DNA from: Gracilimonas sp040877545
Lineage (GTDB): Bacteria > Bacteroidota > Rhodothermia > Balneolales > Balneolaceae
Assembly: GCA_040877545.1 (NCBI GenBank)
Contig: JBBDNN010000067.1
Coordinates: 1-64,000, forward strand
Length of the DNA: 64,000 nucleotides
Direction of reading: 5' to 3'
Positions 35,918 through 45,280 of the stretch are shown here, one piece after another; position 1 is the stretch's first letter; every line of letters begins with the position of its first letter. A model generated the notes under the pieces. The model was not told where the DNA came from and ran no database searches. It was given only the letters and a program-made list of their open reading frames with translations. The position numbers and the translations under genes were made by a program.

Positions 35918-36755
35918 CTTCGAGCCTCATTCTGATCAATCCAAGAGGGAATTTTTTTCCTGTCCACATTTTGAAGGACTTCGCTGCTTGCTGGATCAGC
36001 ATTTCTAATCCGCCAAAAGGGATACCTCCGGCTTCTTTCGCTTGCTTCAGAAATTTTGTTTCCTGGGGATTGTAGACAATATCGTAGCAGATTTTATTTT
36101 TAAGCAGCCCTTTTTCTTCATCCCGAACCGGAGATGCATCCGTATTTGGCGTCATTCCCAAAGGCGTTGCATTTATGATGATAGCTGATTCTCCGGCATA
36201 GGCTGACCAATTATCGTAATTGCACATAATCACTTTTTCGCTGGTATCTGAATACTGTGCCGGACGGCGTGAAACCATAATTATTTCTTCAATTCCCATA
36301 GCATTCAAGGCAAAAGTAATGGCCTTGGTAGCCCCTCCCGTTCCAAATATAATAGCTCTCTCTCCATTCAATTCGCTTTCTAATTCTTCGAGGGGAATTC
36401 TAAACCCCCAGGCATCTGTATTTTCACCAACTATTTTTCCATCTCTTTTAACAATTGTATTGATAGCTCCAATTTGCGCAGCTTCCACTCCCAGTGTATC
36501 CACCACCTCAAAAAGGGTTTGTTTGTATGGAATGGTGATATTTGCACCTAAAAATTCGAACCTGTTGAAGCTGGCAATCAGCGAATTTATTTCATGGGCT
36601 TTTACAGAAACTGCGTGGTAACTCGCTGGAATTTGATAGTGCTTAAAAGCTGCATTGTGCATTAATGGAGAAACGCTGTGGCCGATCAGACTTCCTATAA
36701 GCAGATAATGCGGTTTTCTGCTCAGTTCTGAATTTAAAAATTCATTGAATTCCAT
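35901..36755 (-). CDS. aroE: Shikimate dehydrogenase
   Basis: About 284 residues from ATG 36755 (a TTG at 36776 would add seven). It reduces 3-dehydroshikimate with NADPH in chorismate synthesis, which also feeds the trp pathway in this window. Signatures: IGSLIGHSVSPLMHNAAF, GANITIPYKQTLFEVVD (catalytic Lys), GAINTIVKRDGKIVGENTDAWG, IIFGTGGATKAITFAL and NATPLGMTPN. It is preceded by a terminator belonging to the SRPBCC gene and starts a unit with pgeF, dxr, rseP and psd. Confidence 0.95.
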   Translation of the reverse strand: MEFNEFLNSELSRKPHYLLIGSLIGHSVSPLMHNAAFKHYQIPASYHAVSVKAHEINSLIASFNRFEFLGANITIPYKQTLFEVVDTLGVEAAQIGAINTIVKRDGKIVGENTDAWGFRIPLEELESELNGERAIIFGTGGATKAITFALNAMGIEEIIMVSRRPAQYSDTSEKVIMCNYDNWSAYAGESAIIINATPLGMTPNTDASPVRDEEKGLLKNKICYDIVYNPQETKFLKQAKEAGGIPFGGLEMLIQQAAKSFKMWTGKKFPLGLIRMRLEDVFPN

Positions 36756-36770
36756 ATTTCTTTTATTTGA

Positions 36771-36805
36771 AGGCAAAAAAAATGCGCATCAATACGATGC
36801 GCATT
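36771..36805 (-). terminator. Rho-independent terminator after the SRPBCC gene
   Basis: On the minus strand the perfect 10-bp stem AATGCGCATC/GATGCGCATT (36796-36805 and 36781-36790) with a five-base loop is followed by a run of T (plus-strand A run at 36775-36782). It separates the SRPBCC gene from aroE. Confidence 0.92.
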
Positions 36806-36831
36806 AAAAGTAAATATATAATTGAAAAACC

Positions 36832-37308
36832 CTAAGCGGTAACTTCTTCTTCCTCTTCTTCTTTTGGCTCGAGAGGAGTTTCTTTGAAGGTTCCGTTTTC
36901 GGCAAGTTTCTTAAACTTGGCAAGGTCTTTTACCAGCTGTGCAGGAGATTCTTCAATGAATTTTGCAAGCTCATCGGTAGGATCGCCAAAGAAAGTTCGG
37001 TAATCTAAAGAGAAATCTACGCGCGTACGTTCGCCATTATCGAGCGGGGTAAAACGGATAGTTCCGGTTTGATTTAAATTACCATTAATGGTAATCCACG
37101 CAAAACGAGTATTGCGAAGATTGTCAATTAGGTTGGTGGTCCAATGAAACTCCTCTTCCCCAATCTTGGTTTTGTATTCGAACGTTTGAGAGTTAACTCT
37201 TTCAATTTTGTCGATGCGGCCCAAAAACTTAGGGAATTCAACTGGATTGCTTAAGAGTTCATATGCTTTGGCAAGAGGTAGATCAACTTCGATTCTTTCG
37301 TGCGCCAT
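36832..37308 (-). CDS. START-like/SRPBCC family protein
   Basis: 158 residues, cytosolic. It has the polyketide-cyclase/START helix-grip pattern: AYELLSNPVEFPKFLGRID, HWTTNLIDNLRNTRFAWIT, RFTPLDNGERTRVDFSLDY and a C-terminal helix that ends in a run of Glu (EPKEEEEEEVTA). Function is unknown; members bind hydrophobic ligands. It has its own terminator and a 252-bp gene-free stretch upstream, so it is probably monocistronic. Confidence 0.8.
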   Translation of the reverse strand: MAHERIEVDLPLAKAYELLSNPVEFPKFLGRIDKIERVNSQTFEYKTKIGEEEFHWTTNLIDNLRNTRFAWITINGNLNQTGTIRFTPLDNGERTRVDFSLDYRTFFGDPTDELAKFIEESPAQLVKDLAKFKKLAENGTFKETPLEPKEEEEEEVTA

Positions 37309-37560
37309 AATTTATTACTTGGTAGTTATGATCGTTAGAATTGTATTCTTTTGATGAACTGGTTGTCGTGGAAACAGGCAGGACTCATCCAGATTGTTCT
37401 AAATTTACGGATAATATGGCTAAGCCTCAATCATCTTACAGATAAAAAAGAAAAAATTATTTCAACACCTTACAAGTATTTATTACAAGAGCTAAGGAAA
37501 CATACTATTACTTTAACTTTTCTCTGCTGTTTTGGAATGTGATAAACCAATCTGAATTGG

Positions 37561-38163
37561 CTAAAGTTTCGGATGTAAAATATTTAATATTTGTTGCTGT
37601 ATGGCATCGGGTTCCTGCTTTGCATCAATAACCTGGATTCGAGATTCGGTACCAGCCAGTTTTTCAAAGCCGGCTAAAACACGTCCGTAAAATGAATCTC
37701 CGGCTTGCTCCATTCTATCTTTATCAAAATGTTTGATGCGTTCGGCCGCATCCTCTAAACTCAGCCGTAAATAAAAAGTTACATCAGGAGTCAGGTTGTG
37801 GGTGGCAATTGCATTAATTTGATGAATTTTTTGAATGGCTAAGCTTTCCCGCCCATATCCCTGGTAAGCAACTGTAGAGTCATAGTAGCGATCTAAAATG
37901 ACGATCACTCCTTTTTTATGTAATGGCTTTACTTTTTCGGCTACCAGTTGAGAGCGCGCTGCGGAAAAAAGCAAAAGTTCGGTTACAGGATCAATTTCCA
38001 GTTCCGGATTGAGCAGCATTCCACGTATTAGTTCAGATACCTCCGTTCCTCCCGGCTCCCTGAATACTTCTACATGATGTCCCAGTGCTGATAATTTATC
38101 TCTTAGCAGTGAAATTTGGGTGGATTTCCCGCTGCCGTCAATTCCTTCAAAGGTTATTAGCAT
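37561..38163 (-). CDS. tmk: Thymidylate kinase
   Basis: 200 residues. It phosphorylates dTMP to dTDP. P-loop FEGIDGSGKSTQ (residues 4-15), FREPGGTEVSELIR (the DR/DE substrate site), ILDRYYDSTVAYQGYGR (nucleotide and LID region) and VTFYLRLSLEDAAERI. The Arg-rich lid is in the QGYGR segment. It lies 113 bp downstream of the PspC gene, on the same strand. Confidence 0.96.
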   Translation of the reverse strand: MLITFEGIDGSGKSTQISLLRDKLSALGHHVEVFREPGGTEVSELIRGMLLNPELEIDPVTELLLFSAARSQLVAEKVKPLHKKGVIVILDRYYDSTVAYQGYGRESLAIQKIHQINAIATHNLTPDVTFYLRLSLEDAAERIKHFDKDRMEQAGDSFYGRVLAGFEKLAGTESRIQVIDAKQEPDAIQQQILNILHPKL

Positions 38164-38276
38164 GAGCTAAAGTTAAAAAGAAATTTGATGAGGAGGTATT
38201 GGAATTATAAGCTTCCTGACTTTTCCAATTAATCCCGGAAATTATGCAGCTATTTTATTTTATTTTTATAGAGCTA

Positions 38277-39008
38277 CTAAAAATCAAAATCATCCATCAT
38301 CTCGATAGGCTCTTTGGGCATGGCCATCGATAGGCCTAAATACACCAGCAGGCTCGCGCCCCAGCTCATGAAAAAAGCGAATACGAATATAAACCGAACC
38401 ACCGTGGCGCTGATACCAAAATATTTGGCTAATCCGCCGCAAACACCCGCCCATTTTTTATTGGAACGAGATTTCATCAGCCTTTTAGCATGGCGATAAC
38501 CGTAGTTATCAAAATCCATTTTTGAGGAACCTGATTTTGAGCCTGACCTTGAAGAGGAATCCAGGTCATTTTTCAGACCTGCATTGCTATTAAAACCTGA
38601 GGTTTCGCCGCCGTGGATATCGGAATAACTTTCTTTGTGCCTGGATCGCTTCCGCTTCGCTTTTTTTGCTTTTCTTGAACGTTTTCTGTCACCTACCAAA
38701 AAGCCAAAACCAACAAGTGTGATAAGGGCACCTCCAATTAAAGGAAGTACTGCAGATCCAACCAAACCTTCCGACAACTCTGATAAAAATTCACCGGTTG
38801 GCAAGCCAATAGTTTGAATGGCAAAGGTAAAGGCAATAAATAACATTACCATCCCAGAGATGGTGGCGATGTTCCAAATACCTTTGCCGGTATCTTTCTC
38901 CTCTTCTTTAAGAAAATCCTGCATGGTTGAGTTTAGCTCAAACTCATCGAACTCAAGGGTTGAAGTGCCTGTTTTAGAAGTTTGTTTTTGCCGTACTTGA
39001 TCTGCCAT
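38277..39008 (-). CDS. PspC domain-containing membrane protein
   Basis: 243 residues. Two hydrophobic segments near 45-70 and 80-105 are followed by a very basic linker (GDRKRSRKAKKAKRKRSRHK) and a Ser/Gly-rich stretch, and the PspC domain is C-terminal (about 170-235: RSNKKWAGVCGGLAKYFGIS, VVRFIFVFAFFMSWGASLLV). PspC domains sense or tune membrane stress. The usual N-terminal placement of PspC is reversed here. No psp operon neighbours are seen. Confidence 0.82.
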   Translation of the reverse strand: MADQVRQKQTSKTGTSTLEFDEFELNSTMQDFLKEEEKDTGKGIWNIATISGMVMLFIAFTFAIQTIGLPTGEFLSELSEGLVGSAVLPLIGGALITLVGFGFLVGDRKRSRKAKKAKRKRSRHKESYSDIHGGETSGFNSNAGLKNDLDSSSRSGSKSGSSKMDFDNYGYRHAKRLMKSRSNKKWAGVCGGLAKYFGISATVVRFIFVFAFFMSWGASLLVYLGLSMAMPKEPIEMMDDFDF

Positions 39009-39064
39009 AGTTTTTAGAAAATTTTCTTTTTCACATTATAAGCTACGCATGAGTGTTACTATTG

Positions 39065-39640
39065 TTACGCGAAAATAATACCCTTTTCGGAAATTATAAC
39101 ATCCATCCTGACATCAAAATTTTCAGCAGGAATTTCCTCAAAGATAAAATCATTAAATACAAATCCGACTTTAAAGGCTTCAATCTCTGAAAGAAAACGG
39201 TCATAAAACCCTTTTCCATATCCCAGCCGGTTGCCTTTTTTGTCGGCCGCCGCCATAGGTACTACCACAATATCCAAGTCTTGTATATTCACCTTTTGCA
39301 TTTGGCGGGGTTCGTAAATTCCCCATTTATTGGGAACCAATCCTTTTGTTGAATTAATTTCTGAATGTACTAAACTCGAATCCATGAAATTTGTAACAGG
39401 AACAGCAATTTTTTTCCCATCTGCCAACATCGCTGTAATTAAATTCCATGTATCCACCTCATTCCTATGATTCATAGAGACATAGCTATGGATTAAGACG
39501 GCATCCTTATAGAAATCACTTTGTGTAAAATGTGCATTTATTTCCTCTGATTTTGTCTGCCATTCGTCTTCTGAAATTTCCAACCGTTTAGACAAAACAT
39601 CTCCTCGCAGCTCTCTCTTTCTGTCATCCAGTGATTTCAT
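39065..39640 (-). CDS. 5-formyltetrahydrofolate cyclo-ligase
   Basis: 191 residues. It converts 5-formyl-THF to 5,10-methenyl-THF with ATP, returning folate to the pool used by MetF/MetH elsewhere in the window. Signatures: KRELRGDVLSKRLEIS at the N-terminus, HSYVSMNHRNEVDTW, and GNRLGYGKGFYDRFLSEI at the C-terminus (the ATP-binding motif). Its ATG overlaps the bshC stop in ATGA. Confidence 0.9.
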   Translation of the reverse strand: MKSLDDRKRELRGDVLSKRLEISEDEWQTKSEEINAHFTQSDFYKDAVLIHSYVSMNHRNEVDTWNLITAMLADGKKIAVPVTNFMDSSLVHSEINSTKGLVPNKWGIYEPRQMQKVNIQDLDIVVVPMAAADKKGNRLGYGKGFYDRFLSEIEAFKVGFVFNDFIFEEIPAENFDVRMDVIISEKGIIFA

Positions 39641-41250
39641 AGCTTTACCAGGTAATGCTTGCCAAGATCTAAACCCTCTCTTTCTATTCCTTTTAACAGG
39701 GATTGCCAGATATCCAATCCGTATTTATTCATAAAATAAACCGGCGAAACCGCTCTTTCCTGTGCGCCGCCATCAGGAAATAAATTCACTTTTATTTTTT
39801 CGATGCGTTTAATCTGTATCTCTTCTTGTTGTTTGATGGAGCGATGAACACGCCCTTGCAGCTTTTCCAGTTCGTTTTCAAATCCAGCCACAGTTTTGCC
39901 TACGGTTCCATCTAATGTAGGATCAATTTTGTTAATGACTTCAAGTGGATTTCCAGCAGCTTGTTCCAGTTTAGATTTCCAGATTTTAAAAACTTCTTCG
40001 AGATCAACAGTGTCTGTTCGTTCTATAAATTCGGATTCCAGGTCTTCTATCCGTTTTCCATATTCACAGATTTCGAAAGGAAGTTTTTCCACGATTCTGG
40101 CAATTCCGGATTCAATCAGTGTTGCACATAGCCGGGGAAATATAACCGGCATTTCCAGGTCAAATTCCGCATAAAAATCTTTCATCTGTCCGTAGTAGGC
40201 TAATTCGCCGGGGCCCGAGACGTAACCAAGTGTAGGTAAAAGTTTATCCTGAATTACCGGCCGTAAAAACACATTGGGGGAGAAATTTTCCGGATTGTTC
40301 CTGATGTTTTCAAGTAGTTGGCTGGTAGTCCAATTAGAGGAGCCTGCTTTCCATCCTTCTTTATCCTTTTGGATTTTCACACGGCCTTCCTTTTTAGAAA
40401 GATAAAAAAGGTCGGAATCTCCATTTGATACCTGGCGGTGGAATATTTTTTCCAGGGCTAAACTTTTCTTTTCAATGGCATCAAAAAGAGCTTCAGCCTC
40501 TTCAATTGATTGAGAAAATTCAGGCGCCAATAATTTTTTAATTTCGGGATGATTGCTCCCAGTTATCAACAATCCCTGATCAGCAAACCAGCTATCAATT
40601 AAGCCGGCAAAAGCCTGGATGTGAGTTTTACCCTCTTTATAAAACTGATCCAGCTGTTCCCAAAGTGCCTGGGAAAAATCGGTGTCAAATAATTCCTCTT
40701 TTATATCAGTTTTGAAAGTTTTTAATTCTGAAGATAATTTTTGCTCTGACACAGGCTGCCCATTTCCCTCCCCCTTATATCTGATCTTCTTAAAGTCTGC
40801 TCTTCCGGTAATTCCTGCCCAGGCTATTTCTTCAAAATCGTGATCTTCATCTGCCGGCCAAAAAACCGGAACTACAGGCCGGCCTAGCTTCTGCTCATAC
40901 TTCTTTGCCAGCAAAATAGCCGTAATTATTTTATAGATAGTAAAGAGTGGTCCGCCATACATCCCTAATTGCTGACCTGTTACTACTACAAGAGCATTTT
41001 CTTGTGACAGCTTCTTTAATGATTCCTGCTGATTTTTTCCAATCCCAAGTTCCTTATGGTACGCTGAAAGTGCGGAAAGAAAGCTTTCCTTATACTCAGG
41101 CTTTTTGAGATTAGCCGCTCTTTTTGAAATATCATCCTCATTCCAGGGATTATGCGGGTAAAAAGAATCTAATTTTTGATAATCGGCAAGATAGGTGTTA
41201 AATAATTTTGAGTAGGAGAGTGCTTGAAACGAACAATCACTTATTTCCAA
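39637..41250 (-). CDS. bshC: Putative cysteine ligase BshC (bacillithiol biosynthesis)
   Basis: 537 residues. Signatures: VVTGQQLGMYGGPLFTIYKI, PVVPVFWPADEDHDFEEIAW, FLRPVIQDKLLPTLGYVSGPGELAYYGQ (with the GEL.Y core) and VSPVYFMNKYG. BshC adds cysteine to GlcN-malate, the last step of bacillithiol synthesis, so the cell probably uses bacillithiol as its thiol buffer. The start is TTG 41250 with AAAGGA at a good distance, two bases after the preceding stop. bshA and bshB are not in the window. Confidence 0.92.
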   Translation of the reverse strand: MEISDCSFQALSYSKLFNTYLADYQKLDSFYPHNPWNEDDISKRAANLKKPEYKESFLSALSAYHKELGIGKNQQESLKKLSQENALVVVTGQQLGMYGGPLFTIYKIITAILLAKKYEQKLGRPVVPVFWPADEDHDFEEIAWAGITGRADFKKIRYKGEGNGQPVSEQKLSSELKTFKTDIKEELFDTDFSQALWEQLDQFYKEGKTHIQAFAGLIDSWFADQGLLITGSNHPEIKKLLAPEFSQSIEEAEALFDAIEKKSLALEKIFHRQVSNGDSDLFYLSKKEGRVKIQKDKEGWKAGSSNWTTSQLLENIRNNPENFSPNVFLRPVIQDKLLPTLGYVSGPGELAYYGQMKDFYAEFDLEMPVIFPRLCATLIESGIARIVEKLPFEICEYGKRIEDLESEFIERTDTVDLEEVFKIWKSKLEQAAGNPLEVINKIDPTLDGTVGKTVAGFENELEKLQGRVHRSIKQQEEIQIKRIEKIKVNLFPDGGAQERAVSPVYFMNKYGLDIWQSLLKGIEREGLDLGKHYLVKL

Positions 41251-41252
41251 AG

Positions 41253-41831
41253 TTATCCTTTCATTTTTGAAATGCGGTCTCTGATCTTTGCCGCCTTCTC
41301 ATAGTTTTCAGTTTCTATCGCCGTTTTCAATTCCACTTCCAGTTTTTCCAACTGCGATAATTCTTTTTGTCCGGGTTCAGACTTTTCCGACTTTAATGCT
41401 TCTTCCAGTGTCTGTGATTCAGGTTCTGTACTAATACCAGCTTCTTGTAATACTTCTGTATTGACAAAGATGGGCGCGTTAAACCGAACAGCCAATGCAA
41501 TTGCATCACTTGGCCTGGAATCGATTTCTACTACCTGATCTTCACGCTCGTAATGAATTTGAGCATAAAAAGTGCCTTCGCTCAATTCATTTATATATAC
41601 CTGCTTTACTTCGGTATCAAAACTCAATACAAAATTTTTGAGCAGGTCGTGTGTCATAGGACGGGGTGGCTTTATATTTTCTAACTCAAGTGCTATTGCC
41701 TGAGCTTCAAAAGAACCTATAATAATAGGTAACCTTCTGTTGCCTTCGGCTTCTGATAAAATCAGCGCATATGCACCGCCACTACTGGGACTGGTAGATA
41801 GTCCCAAAATCTCCATCAATATCTTGCTCAA
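41253..41831 (-). CDS. Bifunctional nuclease family protein (BFN/DUF151) with UVR motif
   Basis: 192 residues. The BFN core runs from about 1 to 135 (LSTSPSSGGAYALILSEAEG, RRLPIIIGSFEAQAIALE, RPMTHDLLKNF, SRPSDAIALAVRFNAPIFV). The C-terminal 35 residues (ELKTAIETENYEKAAKIRDRIS) form a UvrB/UvrC-type UVR motif. The family has nuclease activity in some plants and bacteria; here that is only inferred. TTG 41831 gives MSKILMEILGLS, which aligns with other members; ATG 41816 is the alternative. Confidence 0.88.
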   Translation of the reverse strand: MSKILMEILGLSTSPSSGGAYALILSEAEGNRRLPIIIGSFEAQAIALELENIKPPRPMTHDLLKNFVLSFDTEVKQVYINELSEGTFYAQIHYEREDQVVEIDSRPSDAIALAVRFNAPIFVNTEVLQEAGISTEPESQTLEEALKSEKSEPGQKELSQLEKLEVELKTAIETENYEKAAKIRDRISKMKG

Positions 41832-42053
41832 AACTTCACCTGATTAAAAACATTAAAGTTATTTTTTAAGGTAAGGATTTTTATTTAAGTCTTAAACCTG
41901 CCCTTGGATAAAACAACTTTGTTGAGCCGGAAAAAGTTTATTCAAATTTCCTTCCGTAAAAATATTAAATAAAGGCTATATTCTCGCCCAATTTCGTTGA
42001 CATTGCAACACAATGAACCTAACTTTTCGACTCACTATTTGAGAAATACAGAC

Positions 42054-42428
42054 ATGCTCGAAAATTATTTTCCGATTTTAATCATTGCCGCCGTTGCCAT
42101 TATACTGGCAATTATTTTAATGGCTCTTTCCAGAATTCTGGGACCTTTCCGGCCAAATAAAAACAAATTAAATCCCTACGAAAGTGGTATGGATCCTGTT
42201 GGAGAAGCCCGTGATCGGTATTCTATCAGCTTTTACCTGGTAGCAATGGAGTTTATAGTTTTCGATCTTGAAGTGGTTTTCATTTATCCATGGGCAGTAC
42301 GTTATCTGGACCTCGGTTTTGGAACATTTATAGCTATGATGATCTTTATTGTAATATTGTTTGTTGGATTACTCTACACTCTCAGGAAAGGCACATTAGA
42401 CTGGGATTTAACTCATATTAAAGAATAG
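42054..42428 (+). CDS. nuoA: NADH-quinone oxidoreductase subunit A
   Basis: About 124 residues with three membrane segments. The signature GPFRPNKNKLNPYESGMDP (with the loop Glu and Cys region of NuoA/ND3; the Cys is replaced by Met here) is followed by RYSISFYLVAMEFIVFDLEVVFIYPWA. The frame opens at TTG 41997, but ATG 42054 gives the family N-terminus. It is the first gene of the nuo operon; NuoA sits in the membrane arm next to the quinone site. Confidence 0.93.
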   Translation: MLENYFPILIIAAVAIILAIILMALSRILGPFRPNKNKLNPYESGMDPVGEARDRYSISFYLVAMEFIVFDLEVVFIYPWAVRYLDLGFGTFIAMMIFIVILFVGLLYTLRKGTLDWDLTHIKE

Positions 42429-42436
42429 TTTACACC

Positions 42437-42919
42437 ATGGGAATAGAATCAGCACTCGGTGAAGGATTTTTAACAACTAAAGTTGATGCACTTTCAAATT
42501 GGGCGCGTGCAAATGCAGCATGGCCTATGCCAATGGGCCTGGCTTGCTGCGCCATCGAGATGATGGCTTTTGCAGGTCCCCGTTATGACGCCTCCCGCTT
42601 TGGCTCAGAAGTTATGCGTTTCTCACCCCGTCAAAGTGATGTGATGATTGTGGCAGGCTGGGCAACCTATAAAATGTCGCATGCTATTCGGCGAATTTGG
42701 GATCAGATGCCTGATCCAAAATGGTGTATTGCTATGGGGGCTTGTGCTTCTACCGGCGGAATGCATCGTTGCTACGGAGTAGTACAAGGTGTGGATAATT
42801 TCTTACCTGTAGACGCTTACATTTCCGGCTGTCCTCCCCGCCCTGACGCGGTCATTCATGCCTTGATGAAAATTCAGGATAAAATTAAAACCGAGCACTC
42901 TGTACTTTTAGATACCTAA
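42437..42919 (+). CDS. nuoB: NADH-quinone oxidoreductase subunit B
   Basis: 160 residues. It binds cluster N2, the last iron-sulfur cluster before quinone. Ligand cysteines are C37, C38 (GLACCAIEMMAF), C103 (MGACASTGGM) and C132 (SGCPPRPDA). It follows nuoA by 8 bp. Confidence 0.97.
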   Translation: MGIESALGEGFLTTKVDALSNWARANAAWPMPMGLACCAIEMMAFAGPRYDASRFGSEVMRFSPRQSDVMIVAGWATYKMSHAIRRIWDQMPDPKWCIAMGACASTGGMHRCYGVVQGVDNFLPVDAYISGCPPRPDAVIHALMKIQDKIKTEHSVLLDT

Positions 42920-42923
42920 TGAT

Positions 42924-43436
42924 ATGAGCTTAGATTTAAATGCAACTTTGCAGAAGGTAGTAGACGGGTTATCAGACAATTTTTCGGAAGATTTAATTGA
43001 GGTATATGAATCCTGCGGCCACACTTATTTTCGTATAGAATCTACAGCTATTGTGCAAATCTGCGAGTACCTGAAAAAGAAACATCATTTCATTTTGTTA
43101 TGTGATGTCTTAGGAACCGATCGCTATAGTTCAGAAGAGCGTTTTGAAGTTCTCTATAACCTGATGAATCTTCGCACACAGGATAGAATTTTTGTTAAGA
43201 TCAGGTTGAATGAAGAAAATCCCACCGTTCAGTCTGTCTCTTCTGTTTGGACGGCTGCCGGCTGGAACGAGCGCGAAGTTTATGATATGTTTGGCATTTG
43301 GTTTGAAGGGCATCCTGATTTGAGAAGAGTATTTATGCCCGAAGATTATGAGTATTTCCCATTACGTAAAGAATTTCCACTACTGGGTATCCCCGGCTCT
43401 ATCGAGCTTCCCAATACAACCCCAGAAACGGAGTAA
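42924..43436 (+). CDS. nuoC: NADH-quinone oxidoreductase subunit C
   Basis: 170 residues. The 30-kDa subunit signature ERFEVLYNLMNLRTQDRIFV, WTAAGWNEREVYDMFGIWFEGHPDLRRVFMPEDYE is complete. It is separate from nuoD, unlike in E. coli. Spacing to neighbours is 4 and 3 bp. Confidence 0.96.
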   Translation: MSLDLNATLQKVVDGLSDNFSEDLIEVYESCGHTYFRIESTAIVQICEYLKKKHHFILLCDVLGTDRYSSEERFEVLYNLMNLRTQDRIFVKIRLNEENPTVQSVSSVWTAAGWNEREVYDMFGIWFEGHPDLRRVFMPEDYEYFPLRKEFPLLGIPGSIELPNTTPETE

Positions 43437-43439
43437 GGC

Positions 43440-44732
43440 ATGAAAATGACAGATATTGGCAGTAAGGTTGATCCTAAGTTCTTCAAAGAACATCAACAGA
43501 AGCTTTACAAAAGCCTTGAGGACAAGCATACCACCATTGAAGATATTGATAGTGAAGATCCTCTGAATTCAAAAATGATTTTGAATATGGGGCCGCAGCA
43601 TCCTGCCTCTCACGGTGTAATTCGTCTTGTTTTACAGTTAAGAGGCGAAACCATTGAAAAAACAAAAATAGATATAGGATACCTGCACAGGGGCGTCGAA
43701 AAAATTGCCGAAAATAAAACCTATCAGGAGTTCATGCCTTATACCGATCGCATGGATTACCTCTCCCCTTATGGTAATAATGTAGCTTTATGTTTAGCCG
43801 TTGAAAAACTTGCTGATATTGAAGTACCAGATCGGGCACAATATATCCGAATGATTTGTAGTGAATTAGCACGGATATCTTCTCACCTGCTCTGGCTGGG
43901 AACCATGGTAATGGATGCCGGGGCAATTTCCTTCTTTATATGGACTTTCCGTGAGCGCGAAAAGATTTATGACATTTTTGATGAAGTAGCCGGCTATCGC
44001 TTAACCGTTTCTCATTCCAGAATTGGAGGTGTTGCAAATGATTTAACGGATGATGCAGTTGCCAGGATTAAGGAATTCATCACCACCTTCCCGCAGGAAT
44101 TGAAAGACTGGCATGGCTTACTCGACAAAAACCGAATTTTTATAGACAGAAATAAGGATGTTGGTATTTTACCCACTGAAAAAGCACTTGATTTGGGAGC
44201 TACCGGTCCTGTATTAAGAGCTTCAGGTTATGGAGTGGATCAGCGTATCATTAATCCATATTCAAAATATGCCGAGGTTGAATTTGAAGTGCCTACCCGA
44301 ATGGAAGGCGACAACCTTGCCCGATATTTTGTCAGAATGGAAGAAATGAGTGAGAGCATTCGCATCATTCACCAGTGTTTTGACAAAATGCCAAAGGGGC
44401 CGATCAGAACAAACAATGCAAAGCAAGCATATCCTTCAAAAGACGAAGTGTATTACTCTATGGAAGGAATGATCCACGATTTCATGATGACCGACACAGG
44501 AATTTGTCCACCGGCTGGTAAAGAAGTTTATCACGCCATAGAATCGGCAAAAGGCGAGTTGGGATATTTTATTCAAAGCGACGGTACAGGTCATCCCTGG
44601 AGATTAAAAGTAAATGCTCCCTCCTTCCGAAACCTTCAGGTACTTGAACATATTTTAGATGGAGAAATGGTTGCTGATACCGTAGTTATAATTGGAGGCA
44701 TTGATCCTGTAATGGGAGAAGCAGACAAATAA
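43440..44732 (+). CDS. nuoD: NADH-quinone oxidoreductase subunit D
   Basis: 430 residues, 49-kDa subunit forming the quinone pocket with NuoB. Signatures: NMGPQHPASHGVIRLVLQL, IGYLHRGVEKIAENKTYQEF, PYTDRMDYLSPYGNN, SHLLWLGTMVMDAGAISFF and RLKVNAPSFRNLQVLEHIL, ending in IIGGIDPVMGEADK. It is soluble and part of the peripheral arm. Confidence 0.97.
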   Translation: MKMTDIGSKVDPKFFKEHQQKLYKSLEDKHTTIEDIDSEDPLNSKMILNMGPQHPASHGVIRLVLQLRGETIEKTKIDIGYLHRGVEKIAENKTYQEFMPYTDRMDYLSPYGNNVALCLAVEKLADIEVPDRAQYIRMICSELARISSHLLWLGTMVMDAGAISFFIWTFREREKIYDIFDEVAGYRLTVSHSRIGGVANDLTDDAVARIKEFITTFPQELKDWHGLLDKNRIFIDRNKDVGILPTEKALDLGATGPVLRASGYGVDQRIINPYSKYAEVEFEVPTRMEGDNLARYFVRMEEMSESIRIIHQCFDKMPKGPIRTNNAKQAYPSKDEVYYSMEGMIHDFMMTDTGICPPAGKEVYHAIESAKGELGYFIQSDGTGHPWRLKVNAPSFRNLQVLEHILDGEMVADTVVIIGGIDPVMGEADK

Positions 44733-44735
44733 ACA

Positions 44736-45278
44736 ATGGAAGAAAACTACACATTTACACCAGAAGATTTACAGGAAATAGAAACAATAAAGGCGAAATT
44801 CCCTACTGTGCTGCCTGCTACCTTGCCGGTTTTATGGGTAGCTCAAAGGAGATTCGGGCATGTGGAGCCTGCTGTTCAGCAACTTGTAGCTGAAACACTT
44901 GATCTACCCGAAGCTCATGTACATGGCGTATGCACTTTTTACACTCAATACTACAAAGAAAAGAAAGGAAAATATGTATTGGATGTATGCACTACTACAA
45001 GCTGCCAGCTCTGCGGGGGATACGACATGCTTCACTACCTTGAGGGTAAATTAGGTATTAAAGCCGGTGAAACAACCGAAGATGGCATGTTCAGCATTCA
45101 ATCGGTAGAATGTTTGGGAGCCTGTGGTTACGCTCCAATGATGCAAATCACTAATGATGTGTATGTTAATAATCTCACCGAAGAAAAATTAGACGATGTC
45201 ATTGAAAGCCTGAAAGATGGAAAAGTACCTGAGTTTGAATCTGTAGGAATGCCTCTACTCGAAAAAAGAAATATTTAG
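44736..45278 (+). CDS. nuoE: NADH-quinone oxidoreductase subunit E
   Basis: 180 residues, thioredoxin-like 2Fe-2S subunit. The four ligands are in VCTTTSCQLCGG (first pair, C-x5-C region) and ECLGACGYAP (second pair). HVHGVCTFYTQYYKEKKGKY is conserved. Works with NuoF in NADH oxidation. Confidence 0.96.
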   Translation: MEENYTFTPEDLQEIETIKAKFPTVLPATLPVLWVAQRRFGHVEPAVQQLVAETLDLPEAHVHGVCTFYTQYYKEKKGKYVLDVCTTTSCQLCGGYDMLHYLEGKLGIKAGETTEDGMFSIQSVECLGACGYAPMMQITNDVYVNNLTEEKLDDVIESLKDGKVPEFESVGMPLLEKRNI

Positions 45279-45280
45279 AT

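Noticed and set aside
37351..37542. A 63-codon plus-strand frame between the SRPBCC gene and tmk
   Set aside because: No ribosome binding site, no domain, A+T-rich random-looking sequence in a promoter-like spacer.
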